Program-made: the position numbers and the translations under genes | The notes under the pieces: generated by a model | Told to the model about the DNA's origin: nothing | The model's input: the letters and a program-made list of their open reading frames with translations, nothing else | Databases searched by the model: none | Shown here: positions 7,108 to 15,288 of the stretch, piece after piece | How the letters are laid out: every line of letters starts with the position of its first letter | Position numbering within the stretch: the first letter of the stretch is position 1 | Source of the DNA: a virus | DNA: 21,606 nucleotides | Strand: one strand, 5' to 3' | IMG/VR virus record: IMGVR_UViG_3300020205_001179 | Location: 1-21,606 of that record

Positions 7108-8139
7108 TTATCTGTTGAGCATTTTACTTAAGGCAACTATATCTGTTGATTCCTTGATTGGAAATGATTTTTCATCTTGTTGTTTTGATCCGCCTAATCT
7201 ATTGTTATTAGCTGGATTTTGCTGATCGTATCGATTGGCTTGATAGCTTACTGGTTGTGCTGGCTGTCCTGTAACTGCTCCCTTAATAGAATTCTTTGCT
7301 TTTTCTAACCACTGTGCTACTGATAAATTGTTATTATCTCTGTTGTAACGTTGTACAAAATTGTACATATCATTATGTTGATGGCCCTTTAACACATTTG
7401 ACCAGCTGTTGTGTTCTTTATAATCTGTTGGTTTTGGATATTGCTGTTGAAATGCGCTCGTTTCGATATAATCGGTAGGTTTCATTTGTGCAATAATTGC
7501 CTTTACTTCTGGGCTTTGAGAAATGTTAGCACCAAACCCACGGTTAAACTCAGCACTAGCTGGTTGGTATAACTTAACATCAAACTCATTTAGGCTTTCA
7601 CCTTTAATACTCTCGTAATGTCTAGTTAGTTGTTTAACTAGGCCTTCTTGAACCTGTGGGTTGCCCATAGGTAATCCAGCTTGGCGTGGGCGATGATCAC
7701 CTTGATTACTGTGCATATCACTGCCTCTTGGAAATATTGAATTAATATTTAATGTAGTTTCATCTGGATTAGTAGTAGATGTGCCAAAGCCGCCATCATT
7801 AATACTTTCTTCTTCATATGACTCTTCAGGTTCTCCGATCAATATGTCGTGAGTATCATCGTCATCGTGCGGTACATCATGCTCTGATCCGTCTTGAATG
7901 TCTTTAAGAACATTTAATAAATCACGAATACCACCTGCGCCGCTGCCGTTCATGCTGACATTCATTGTAACTGAATCGGTTTGTTTTGGGGCTGGCATAC
8001 GTCCCATTGGCATCATATCCATTCCACATTCTTCAACAGAAGTTTCAACTGGTGGTTCTGAAGCAACTGTGCCGTCCGCCGGTACCATATCTTCCTCATC
8101 GAGTCGTTTCATTGTTGCTAATAAATCTTGAAAGTTCAT
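7108..8139 (-). CDS. Uncharacterised acidic phage protein (343 aa)
   Basis: The ATG at 8139 (MNFQDLLATMKRLDEED) is chosen over the longer frame to 8181. It is preceded by AAGGAAAA and follows the TAA of the upstream gene by one base (TAATATG), which suggests translational coupling. The N-terminal third contains VTMNVSMNGSGAGGIRDLLN at about residues 60-80, followed by a strongly acidic stretch (DVPHDDDDTHD). The C-terminal half is Gln/Asn-rich, and the protein ends IKESTDIVALSKMLNR. This end resembles the C-terminus of the 656-residue protein. I do not recognise a family. The position between gp16 and gp17, ahead of a terminator, suggests a head or packaging role, but no function can be assigned. 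Confidence 0.65.
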   Translation of the reverse strand: MNFQDLLATMKRLDEEDMVPADGTVASEPPVETSVEECGMDMMPMGRMPAPKQTDSVTMNVSMNGSGAGGIRDLLNVLKDIQDGSEHDVPHDDDDTHDILIGEPEESYEEESINDGGFGTSTTNPDETTLNINSIFPRGSDMHSNQGDHRPRQAGLPMGNPQVQEGLVKQLTRHYESIKGESLNEFDVKLYQPASAEFNRGFGANISQSPEVKAIIAQMKPTDYIETSAFQQQYPKPTDYKEHNSWSNVLKGHQHNDMYNFVQRYNRDNNNLSVAQWLEKAKNSIKGAVTGQPAQPVSYQANRYDQQNPANNNRLGGSKQQDEKSFPIKESTDIVALSKMLNR

Positions 8140-8140
8140 A

Positions 8141-8749
8141 TTATTTTCCTTTTCTTGGATCTGGATTTGAAACCTTACCAAGCGGACTCTTAGCAGATGC
8201 TACTTTTTCTGCTTTAACAGGTTTTTCACTCGGGGCTTTCTTTGCTAAAATCTTTTCGTTAACACCTTTATATTGTGTTAATTTCTTTGTATGTGTGCCA
8301 AGTTCTTTAAGTAAGCTCATTACTTGTTTGTCACCAACTAATTTTTGACCATCTACATCTTCAAGAGGTTTTTCTAATAGTGACTCTCCTGTTGGCGTAT
8401 CGTTAGCGTGATTTAATTCTTCTTCTTCTTGTTCTAGTAAGTTGCGTACTTTAATTTTAGCAAGGGCAACACTACAGTGATCTGCTACTAAGTCGCGAAT
8501 TTGTAGGCTTGTTGCTGGATATGCTGTAGTAACATCATATACTGTAACACCAATATTCTTTTGATCTGGGAAATCAACTTGAGTTTCTTGAATAGGTGTG
8601 CTTTTCCCCTCTGAGCATGATTCTACTTTGAATTGTGCTAGAGCTTGTTTAATTTTTGTAACGCTGTCTTTTGGACAGTCGCCGGCAATTTTTACTTTAA
8701 ATTCGTAAACTTGTTTGCCTTCCATAACGTATTGTTTAAATGATTTCAT
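8141..8749 (-). CDS. Uncharacterised phage protein (202 aa)
   Basis: The N-terminus MKSFKQYVMEG is of a kind common in T4-like phage proteins. Residues about 13-105 look like a small alpha/beta domain (VYEFKVKIAGDCPKDSVTKI, VTVYDVTTAYPATSLQIRDL) that could be ferredoxin-like. The remainder is charged, with a Lys-rich C-terminus (PVKAEKVASAKSPLGK). Three Cys residues (about 25, 45 and 91) do not form an obvious metal site. A late-type ATAAATA ends 18 bases upstream and a GGGA-type ribosome site lies between it and the ATG. It shares a stop/start junction with the 343-residue gene. Function unknown; similar proteins seem to occur beside terminase genes in other T4-like phages, but this is from memory. 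Confidence 0.6.
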   Translation of the reverse strand: MKSFKQYVMEGKQVYEFKVKIAGDCPKDSVTKIKQALAQFKVESCSEGKSTPIQETQVDFPDQKNIGVTVYDVTTAYPATSLQIRDLVADHCSVALAKIKVRNLLEQEEEELNHANDTPTGESLLEKPLEDVDGQKLVGDKQVMSLLKELGTHTKKLTQYKGVNEKILAKKAPSEKPVKAEKVASAKSPLGKVSNPDPRKGK

Positions 8750-8767
8750 TGTGTAATCCCAGTATTG

Positions 8768-8774
8768 TATTTAT
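8768..8774 (-). promoter_or_regulatory. Late-promoter-like ATAAATA before the 202-aa gene
   Basis: The element overlaps the stop codon of gp16. With T4-like spacing the transcript would start near 8762, giving a leader of about 13 bases (CTGGGATTACACA) that includes a weak ribosome site. Confidence 0.45.
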
Positions 8775-9259
8775 TTCATATTCTTTAATCTTTCGATCAA
8801 ACTGTTGCGATCTGCTACAATAAAGCCATCACCTTGAATATTAACACTGTTGTCTTCTTGATTAGCATCTTGATCAAGTTTAGCTTTCTTTAGCTGTAGT
8901 TCGATCATTTTAAGTTTTTTGTCTATTTTTGCGGCTTTGGCGTCAATGGCATTTTTAAGCATTCCGCCAGCAACTTCAAATATACGTCCGCTATAACGTG
9001 CTTCTACGTTCATACCTAGATCCATTAAGTCGTCATACGCATCAGTAGCACGTTGTGCAAGTGCGTCAAACTCTGAATCTGCGGCATCGCCTAACCCTTT
9101 AACTTGGGGCAAACTAGCTGAAATTTTGTCAAACTCTTCCATGCTACGAAGGAACGTGTCTGGTTTTTCGTTCACAGCTTTTTGTTTCTTTTTTTCTTCT
9201 GCTTTGATAAGTTCCTTACTAGCAGGCAAATTTAACAGTTCTTCAAGTTTTTTTGTCAT
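8771..9259 (-). CDS. 16: Terminase small subunit (gp16-like)
   Basis: 162 residues, close to T4 gp16 (164). Mostly helical and highly charged: a Lys-rich N-terminus (IKAEEKKKQKAVNEK), then a central region with YDDLMDLGMNVEARYSGRIF and EVAGGMLKNAIDAKAAKIDK, which matches the R-x-x-EVA...LIK pattern of T4-like gp16 central helices. A short beta tail (VNIQGDGFIVADRNSLIERL) recalls the C-terminal segment of T4 gp16 ([20 protein letters not shown]). The protein forms rings that recognise DNA and stimulate gp17. GGAG lies about 13 bases upstream. It follows gp4 by 7 bases and is separated from gp17 by two unknown genes, unlike T4, where 16 and 17 are adjacent. Confidence 0.75.
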   Translation of the reverse strand: MTKKLEELLNLPASKELIKAEEKKKQKAVNEKPDTFLRSMEEFDKISASLPQVKGLGDAADSEFDALAQRATDAYDDLMDLGMNVEARYSGRIFEVAGGMLKNAIDAKAAKIDKKLKMIELQLKKAKLDQDANQEDNSVNIQGDGFIVADRNSLIERLKNMK

Positions 9260-9266
9260 ACTTTAC

Positions 9267-9704
9267 TTATGCTCCGCCTTGATGAAATAAATCATTTTCA
9301 TTGACAATACGAAACTTTATCCCTTGTTGTTTACACCACATTGTTGCCGCGGCCCACTTGGCTTGATTCTTAACAAACTGTGCTTGGTTATATTTGTTTT
9401 TACCCACACGCTCAATTAGTGTTTGGCTTGCAGGTTTAATTTCAATAAGTTCAACAATCATGCGATTTTTCTTATCTACGTATTGTATAAAAAAATCAGG
9501 TACATATACTGTTTGACGACCGGTTAACGGATCTCTGTAGGGAATTTGTATAGCTTCACTTGCCCATTTTTGAACACTGTTGTTAGTATCGCAAAATCGC
9601 ATAAAACTCCATTCCCAACTACTACGGTATACAGGAGTTTTAAGACCAACATATTTGCCGGGGTTTTCCATAGTAAACTTACCACGTGCAAATTTGCTAG
9701 CCAT
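9267..9704 (-). CDS. 4: Head completion protein / nuclease-fold (gp4-like)
   Basis: 145 residues, like T4 gp4 (about 150). The T4 family pattern is clear: PVYRSSWEWSFMRFCDTN (25-42), VQKWASEAIQIPYRDP (44-59), VYVPDFF (67-72) and ELIEIKP (85-91). D70, E88 and K90 form a PD-(D/E)xK-like arrangement, consistent with the TnsA-like endonuclease fold proposed for this family. gp4 acts late in head assembly, before tail joining. The ATG follows the preceding gene's TAA by one base (TAATATG) and has no Shine-Dalgarno sequence, so translation is probably coupled. Confidence 0.85.
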   Translation of the reverse strand: MASKFARGKFTMENPGKYVGLKTPVYRSSWEWSFMRFCDTNNSVQKWASEAIQIPYRDPLTGRQTVYVPDFFIQYVDKKNRMIVELIEIKPASQTLIERVGKNKYNQAQFVKNQAKWAAATMWCKQQGIKFRIVNENDLFHQGGA

Positions 9705-9705
9705 A

Positions 9706-10074
9706 TTAAACTAAAATGTTGCGCGATTCGTAATTATCAGCAATAGGCGCAGTGCGGTATCCTAACAGACTAATCTTTTCTCTGTATGCGTTTAAAACTT
9801 GGGCAACAACTTGGCTTAATTGAATTTCAGTTAATTTCTTTAATGTATCGACTAATTCAAATACATTAATATTATCTGCCCTTGCTTGATTTAAAAGGAC
9901 AATACTAGTATTTCTGGCGCTATCAGGATCAAATCCGTGTTTTAAAAAGAATCCTACTACTGCGTCAATCTGATTGCTTGGAAAACTTATTTGATTAATA
10001 AAAAATTTATCAAAGAATTGACGTACTTCAACTCCGCTGTCACTGGCTTGTAGTGATGGTAAATTTGTAGCCAT
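9706..10074 (-). CDS. Small conserved T4-like phage protein, possibly structural (122 aa)
   Basis: The protein begins MATNLPSLQASDSGVEVRQF and has a helical core (IDAVVGFFLKHGFD, SARNTSIVLLNQA, LTEIQLSQVVAQVLNAYR). I recall similar proteins beside the tail-tube genes of marine T4-like phages, without an established function. It is packed between the tube-like gene (TAACATG junction, one base between stop and ATG) and gp4. No catalytic motif is visible. Confidence 0.6.
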   Translation of the reverse strand: MATNLPSLQASDSGVEVRQFFDKFFINQISFPSNQIDAVVGFFLKHGFDPDSARNTSIVLLNQARADNINVFELVDTLKKLTEIQLSQVVAQVLNAYREKISLLGYRTAPIADNYESRNILV

Positions 10075-10075
10075 G

Positions 10076-11071
10076 TTATATACCTAGAATAGATTTAGTT
10101 GCGGTTATTGTATTGCTAACAGCATTTGCTACTGGAAATGCTATTCCTTGAATTCCGCTGACACCTTGTTGAACAGTGTTTACAATACTGCTTAATTTTC
10201 CGCCTTGGGTTGCTGCCGGAATATTTTGTGAATTTTGATAACCGTTAACTGTAGTAGTTAAATTATTAACAAATGATTGTGCGTTACCTTGGACATTGAC
10301 ATTAGATACAAAACTCGGACTTGCAGTACCTTGAGTTCCTCCGCTCAATGTGCTTGGAGATTGGTCGTAATGTTCTGACCCAAATCCAGGCGGGTCATCT
10401 GTTGTGACCATGCCATTTCCATAAGAAACTGCTTCAAACATAATAGTAGCACTGTTATCGTGTGAAGCTTGATTTGTATAATCTAATGCCCCGTGATTCC
10501 AACTAGCTATAATAGGCGAGTGTAATGTGTAACTTACATACTCATGTCGGGCCATTTGATAAATTGTTATTGAATTAAAAAACGGTAATATACTGCCGTT
10601 GTCAAAACCGTATGGTGTTTTAACATAATCAAATCCCTTAGTAGCTGTTCTGTTGTACGCTCCTGCTGATTGAGCAGACACACTATCGGCAAAATAATAT
10701 GCATAATAGTTTTGCCACAGCTGATTAATTAATCCCATGTTATCATCATGAAATTTAATATTTGCTGCAGTATATTTGTGACCAGTTACTACGTTCTTTT
10801 TTCTATTATACTGATTAAGTATTTCTGTATTAATAGTAAAGTTTGGAAGATCTACACTTTTAACTAGCATGTTGATTTCGTTTCTGTGTCGTTGAACTAG
10901 GTCAATACTTTTTAATGCCGCTTCGTTAACACTAAATGACACATGATATAAAAACTTTGTTTTTGGTAGCAATCTAAATTGATCGTCTACAAACAGTCGT
11001 GCGGCATGCTGATAATCTTTTAGATTAAAATCAGGAGTACTATTTAAAGATTGAGTAGGAGTAAAGGCCAT
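10076..11071 (-). CDS. Tail-tube-like / baseplate-associated protein (331 aa)
   Basis: The segment from about residue 35 to 215 has the layout of the gp19/gp54 tube fold: LPKTKFLYHVSFSVN, then MLVKSVDLPNFTINTEIL, YNRKKNVVTGHKYTAANIKF, an excursion containing MGLINQLWQNYYAYYFAD, and a closing strand pair around ITIYQMARHEYVSYTLHSP and ATIMFEAVSYGNGMV. The last 100 residues are Gln/Ser/Asn-rich. Family knowledge: gp19 polymerises as the tail tube, and gp54 caps the baseplate and starts the tube. At 331 residues this is closer in size to gp54 (320), but a second tube-like protein is equally possible. It has its own late-type element five bases before the ATG, no ribosome site, and a terminator separating it from gp19. 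Confidence 0.55.
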   Translation of the reverse strand: MAFTPTQSLNSTPDFNLKDYQHAARLFVDDQFRLLPKTKFLYHVSFSVNEAALKSIDLVQRHRNEINMLVKSVDLPNFTINTEILNQYNRKKNVVTGHKYTAANIKFHDDNMGLINQLWQNYYAYYFADSVSAQSAGAYNRTATKGFDYVKTPYGFDNGSILPFFNSITIYQMARHEYVSYTLHSPIIASWNHGALDYTNQASHDNSATIMFEAVSYGNGMVTTDDPPGFGSEHYDQSPSTLSGGTQGTASPSFVSNVNVQGNAQSFVNNLTTTVNGYQNSQNIPAATQGGKLSSIVNTVQQGVSGIQGIAFPVANAVSNTITATKSILGI

Positions 11072-11076
11072 AATAA

Positions 11077-11083
11077 TATTTAT
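11077..11083 (-). promoter_or_regulatory. Late-promoter-like ATAAATA before the tube-like gene
   Basis: The minus strand reads ATAAATA, TTATT, then ATG. T4-like spacing puts the transcription start on the A of the start codon. It lies about 37 bases after the gp19 terminator. Confidence 0.6.
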
Positions 11084-11119
11084 TTAAAAAATAAACTACG
11101 TAGTTAACTAGATGCCAAG

Positions 11120-11143
11120 AAAAAACCCACTAGAGTGGGTTTT
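11120..11143 (-). terminator. Rho-independent terminator after gp19
   Basis: A strong stem AAAACCCAC / GTGGGTTTT with a 4-base loop, followed on the minus strand by a run of six T. It starts seven bases after the gp19 stop and ends the gp18-gp19 transcription unit. Confidence 0.92.
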
Positions 11144-11150
11144 ATTTTAC

Positions 11151-11792
11151 TTAACCGCCTAACTGACCACCACCACCGGTAAGGTTAGTACTGCGAGTTT
11201 GTTTAAAGTTAGGTGTTCCTAATCCAGCAGTAGCACCCACTTGAACACAGTTATCTGGCTGGATTGTAATGTCAATCTCTGCCTGTGTTTGTACTGAGTA
11301 ATCTAATGCGTTATAGTTAGCAACTTGAATGTAGCAACCATAACATTCCCAAGTTTCTAATGCGGTTGGAACTGAAGCGCCGTTGCCGCCGTCTAACATT
11401 TCAATACGCATTGTAAACTTATAGTCACCGCCTGAGGCTGCGCTACTTTGTTCAAAGAAGTCGAATTGCTTTTGTAGTTGCTCGCCAACTAACTTGCTAA
11501 CAGCACCAGTTACGTCATCACGTAATTTGATTGCCATTGCGCTCCATACTGGTTTACCAGCGTAGTTAATCTTTGAATTGTATACTTCAATGGTCTGGTT
11601 AGCAAATGTAACAGTCGGTCTAACTGCTGTTGCAACCTGCTTTGTAAGTTCTGTAGTACCAGCAGACACGCCAAAGTTTTCAAACTGAATTCTAAAACGA
11701 TACTTCAGTTTTGGCATCAGCATACCTTGTGAGGCAGCTGATTGTCCTGATGCTAGTGGAACTGTAAATCTTGATAATGATGCGATTGACAT
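11151..11792 (-). CDS. 19: Tail tube protein (gp19-like)
   Basis: 213 residues (T4 gp19 has 163). The tube fold is suggested by MPKLKYRFRIQFENFGVS (26-43), a strand pair around QVATAVRPTVTFANQTIEVY, KINYAGKPVWSAMAIKLRDD, and a closing strand near LETWECYGCYIQVANYNALD, followed by a Gly-rich C-terminus. Hexamers of gp19 stack to form the inner tail tube inside the sheath. GGAG 10-13 bases upstream supports the ATG. It follows gp18 by 20 bases, is probably co-transcribed with it, and is followed by a strong terminator. Confidence 0.85.
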   Translation of the reverse strand: MSIASLSRFTVPLASGQSAASQGMLMPKLKYRFRIQFENFGVSAGTTELTKQVATAVRPTVTFANQTIEVYNSKINYAGKPVWSAMAIKLRDDVTGAVSKLVGEQLQKQFDFFEQSSAASGGDYKFTMRIEMLDGGNGASVPTALETWECYGCYIQVANYNALDYSVQTQAEIDITIQPDNCVQVGATAGLGTPNFKQTRSTNLTGGGGQLGG

Positions 11793-11812
11793 ATTTTTAT
11801 GCTCCGTTTATA

Positions 11813-14800
11813 TTAACCTAGACCCTTGATCTCGCCAGTGTTCTTCAAGCGTAATGGAATGTAAATAAATTCCACTGCTTTTACTGGTTCGATAGCAACG
11901 TCTAGATATAGTTCACTACGATCGATTCTAGCCGGAGTGTTATTACTTGTATCACACACTACTAGATAGTCGTATAGCGCACGTTGTCCTACTAATTCTA
12001 ACAATAGGCTTTCTGCTGCACCCTTAATTTCATTACGTGTAATTGTATCGTTTGGTTCAAATACATATGGTTTTGCTAACTGCGCAAACTGTCTACGTAG
12101 ATAAATTACCAAACGTGCTACGTTAATACGATCTAACGAGCTAGCTGCTCTTGCTCGAGTATATTGACCGTAGTTAACAAGTCCTGTACCTGTAATAAAT
12201 GTTAACGGATTAACTTTAATACTTGCTAGAGTGTCGCGTTGTCCGTTGTTTAATGCTACTGACTGGAACTCGCCTTCGCTAGTAATATAACCAACTGCTG
12301 TTGCGTTAGTGATACCGCCACGACGTGTTCCTGCTGGAGCAAACCAAGGATACGAAACGTTATCGCTTAAAGCAATTGTACGTAACATCATATGACTTGG
12401 TGGAACAACTACGTTGTTACCAATATTGTCGCTGGTAAAACCCCATGGATAGAAGAATCCAAGATATTCATCGCTTGAAACAAGCCCTTGATCATTGTCT
12501 TCTAATGCGCCGTTAACGTTATTACCCCAGTTGCTCAATGAAGTTGCGTCCGGTGTTAAGCGAGCAGGAGTATCAGCAACAACAAATGCTGTTAAACCAC
12601 GATCATAGTTTAAACTAACCATTTCACCTACTAGCTCAGAATACCCTGGGCAAGCAATCAAGTTAAACACACGTGATTCTTCATCACGGATTTGTTGGTT
12701 AGCATTAACAAGTGCTTGTAATGCTTGGATAACAACTTTACGTTGCGCCTTGCGACCAAATGTACCAGAACCGTCTTCCTGGTTACCAGCTTCACTTACC
12801 CAACGATGCGGATAGTATGTGCTCATGGATGGGTTACCAACCATGCGATTGTTGTCAGCTTCGACGTTAATATAATCACGTACAAACCGTTTAACGTTAA
12901 ATCCTGAACGACGTAAATTCCATAGTAACATACCTTTTGGATATAACGCAGGATCCGGAGCATCAAAGTCTAAGAAATTGCTTGTTAATAACTCAATAAT
13001 AGTACTGTCTGTTTGAGTAGCTCCAAGATTGCTGCCGCCGTTGATCCCCCAACGTGCGTCTCGGAATAAAATTCCTTCTTCTGTGCTTTGATCTGAATTA
13101 TCAACTAACACCCATTTTTTAGTAGTAAAATTAAACTTATAAATTCTTGGGAAGTTTTCTAAATCGCTTGTATCAATCCATATATCGCCATTAGCTAAGG
13201 CACTACCGTCGCTTTGTACAGCAGGTCGAGTTGCGCTGACAATTGGGCCAGCTGGATCAGTAGTAGTTCCGCCCGGTGCTTGATTTATAGTGATTGCTGT
13301 AGCGTCTTTATAGCCAACCCAGGTTGTTCCATTATGAATCATAAGATCAACTTCGTCGATCATTGAGTTGTACCATAATTTGCCATCGGCTGGAATAGTC
13401 GAAGGAGCATCAGGGCTAGCACTAGCAAATCCAACACGCTCGCCGTTTGCTGAACTGACTACAGTTGATGACCATAGACTTGCTAGATACTTGGTCGCAG
13501 ATGAAGGATCGCTTGGATCTCTCCATAAATTAAGAGTTGCTACATCAGCGTTGTCTGGATCAGCAATGTACGGTGTAAATAATGCTGACAGTAATCCACC
13601 TGCTGCACTACTGTCAACGATTCTAAAATCGCCACCCTGTCTGTGACTAATTGTAACTTTTCCAGTTGCAGCATCATATTCAGCATTAATGTTAATTAAT
13701 CCTGAACTACCAATTTCTGCTACTAGCGTTTCAGCATCAAGAGTGCCGCCAGCGGCGCCAGCAGTAGTAAACGCAATAGTGACTGGAGCACTTAGCTGTG
13801 AATTGCCTGTTAGACTTTCTTCTATGGTAAATGATACAGCTTTAGCCGCAGTCCACACGCTCGGAGACATATCAACAGACTGAATAGATGTTGCTCCAAC
13901 TCCGGCACGATAAAATAATTTAAAGTTAGCTAGTTGTGGACCGTTATGATTTATTCCGCCTTCGTCTGTATTATATTGAACATAGATTGATTTTAATGCT
14001 AAATTAATTCCACCGCCTGTTGGATCTAAACTAGCTAATGCAGCTTGATTAGTTGAATATAACGGAGCGGCTTTTTCAACCCAAGCGCCCGATGCAGCAT
14101 TGTAATTTTTAACTCTCCAACGTGCGCCGTTATTTGGTTCTGTTGTTTTAATCCAAAGTGATCCAGTTGGGCGAGGACTTGCGTCAAATGTTTTATATTG
14201 CGGAACACTTGTGTGAGGAGAAATAGTTAGTGCTGTTGGAGCATAAGTGCCTGCTGTTAATCCTAATGCGGTTAATCCAGCAGTACCGTTTTGCGCCTCA
14301 ATAAGAATAGCAGTACTGTCACTATATAATGCTAGACAGCCATTTACTATTTCGGCACTAATTCCAAGAGTAGTTAATGGAGCACTTGCGTTAATTGCGG
14401 AAACTAATGCGCTAAGGTTAGCAGGGTCGTCAAACACGTTAGTGTTAATTTTAATAGATTTACCACTACCTAGAGATGGTAAAGCCTGTGTGCCAGTTAC
14501 AGCAGGCCAACTTGCTACCCACTCCGGAGTACCTACTTCAACCCAACTTCCTGAAGAATTTTTAAAGTATAAAGTGTTTACTGTTGTAGTTGCGTCAATT
14601 GCGTAGTCGCCAACATATCCAATACTAGCACGAGGAGCACTGCCTGCGCCATTTGATAATTTGCTTACTAATGTAATAATTGTTGGATATTTAATTGTAA
14701 ATGTTTGACCGCCGGTTGTTCTTGCGCCTGCGCTGTTCCATTCAAAAATACCATATTGTGTTGCTGCAGTGTCAAACCAGTATGTGTTGTCTTCCGGGTC

Positions 14801-15187
14801 GCCTAGCGGAGCATCGGCTAACGCATCTAATTGATTTAGGTCAATATCAGCACGTACAACATACGCACGGTTGCTTACACCTAAATAACTGTATGCCGCT
14901 TGTAGTCCGTATTCGTTCTGTTCACCAGCATGAATAGGATTGTTATTAGCATCAGTTTTAAACACAGGTGTGCCAAATGTGTCTGCTAAATCTTTCTGAC
15001 TTGTTAATAGATAAACTTGGCCAGCGTTAGCGGCAAGTGTACCTCCAGCAATTCCAGTTGCTGATCCGTTTTGCTTGCTTTCAGCAGAGGCAACGATAAT
15101 TAAGGGTGTTGTACCCGGTGCGGCAGGTGTATAGAACGATTCGTCTATTACGGTAACTGCTACGCCTGGTGAACTTAGTTGAGCCAT
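11813..15187 (-). CDS. 18: Tail sheath protein (gp18), greatly enlarged
   Basis: 1124 residues against 659 in T4. The N-terminus (AQLSSPGVAVTVIDESFYTP, then YGLQAAYSYLGVSNRAYVVR near 95-115) and the C-terminal 400 residues are sheath-like: FNVKRFVRDYINVE, QRDTLASIKVNPLTFITGTG, YGQYTRARAASSLDRINVAR, LVIYLRRQFAQLAKPYVFEP and the closing FIYIPLRLKN. Between about residues 130 and 700 lies a large insertion with at least three short modules of the form G-x-(L/I)-W...W (near 336-372, 597-630 and 662-697). In contractile tails the sheath drives injection; insertions normally project outward. GGAG 8 bases upstream supports the ATG, and a CTAAATA element lies farther upstream. The insertion may decorate the tail surface; that is inference. 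Confidence 0.93.
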   Translation of the reverse strand: MAQLSSPGVAVTVIDESFYTPAAPGTTPLIIVASAESKQNGSATGIAGGTLAANAGQVYLLTSQKDLADTFGTPVFKTDANNNPIHAGEQNEYGLQAAYSYLGVSNRAYVVRADIDLNQLDALADAPLGDPEDNTYWFDTAATQYGIFEWNSAGARTTGGQTFTIKYPTIITLVSKLSNGAGSAPRASIGYVGDYAIDATTTVNTLYFKNSSGSWVEVGTPEWVASWPAVTGTQALPSLGSGKSIKINTNVFDDPANLSALVSAINASAPLTTLGISAEIVNGCLALYSDSTAILIEAQNGTAGLTALGLTAGTYAPTALTISPHTSVPQYKTFDASPRPTGSLWIKTTEPNNGARWRVKNYNAASGAWVEKAAPLYSTNQAALASLDPTGGGINLALKSIYVQYNTDEGGINHNGPQLANFKLFYRAGVGATSIQSVDMSPSVWTAAKAVSFTIEESLTGNSQLSAPVTIAFTTAGAAGGTLDAETLVAEIGSSGLININAEYDAATGKVTISHRQGGDFRIVDSSAAGGLLSALFTPYIADPDNADVATLNLWRDPSDPSSATKYLASLWSSTVVSSANGERVGFASASPDAPSTIPADGKLWYNSMIDEVDLMIHNGTTWVGYKDATAITINQAPGGTTTDPAGPIVSATRPAVQSDGSALANGDIWIDTSDLENFPRIYKFNFTTKKWVLVDNSDQSTEEGILFRDARWGINGGSNLGATQTDSTIIELLTSNFLDFDAPDPALYPKGMLLWNLRRSGFNVKRFVRDYINVEADNNRMVGNPSMSTYYPHRWVSEAGNQEDGSGTFGRKAQRKVVIQALQALVNANQQIRDEESRVFNLIACPGYSELVGEMVSLNYDRGLTAFVVADTPARLTPDATSLSNWGNNVNGALEDNDQGLVSSDEYLGFFYPWGFTSDNIGNNVVVPPSHMMLRTIALSDNVSYPWFAPAGTRRGGITNATAVGYITSEGEFQSVALNNGQRDTLASIKVNPLTFITGTGLVNYGQYTRARAASSLDRINVARLVIYLRRQFAQLAKPYVFEPNDTITRNEIKGAAESLLLELVGQRALYDYLVVCDTSNNTPARIDRSELYLDVAIEPVKAVEFIYIPLRLKNTGEIKGLG

Positions 15188-15220
15188 TTTGTGATCTCCA
15201 ATGAATACTATTTCTAATTG

Positions 15221-15227
15221 TATTTAG
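15221..15227 (-). promoter_or_regulatory. Late-promoter-like CTAAATA before gp18
   Basis: The minus strand reads CACTAAATACAA. With T4-like spacing the leader would be about 28 bases and would contain the GGAG ribosome site, a conventional leadered arrangement. Confidence 0.5.
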
Positions 15228-15242
15228 TGGATTTTGGCTTTT

Positions 15243-15257
15243 TGTATATGATATACA
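15243..15257. promoter_or_regulatory. Palindrome in the gp18/HNH divergent region
   Basis: TGTATAT-G-ATATACA is a perfect 7-bp inverted repeat around a single base, flanked by GGCT (15236) and AGCC (15257), which could extend a hairpin with a bulge. It lies between the divergent gp18 and HNH genes, so an operator or hairpin is possible; function unknown. Confidence 0.35.
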
Positions 15258-15281
15258 GCCTAGAAAAGGTTATAAAAAGGC

Positions 15282-15288
15282 TTAAATA
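15282..15288 (+). promoter_or_regulatory. Late-promoter-like TTAAATA before the HNH gene
   Basis: TTAAATA is followed by AAAT and ATG, four bases between element and start codon. An AAGG lies 12 bases before the ATG and could serve as a weak ribosome site if transcription begins farther upstream. Confidence 0.35.
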
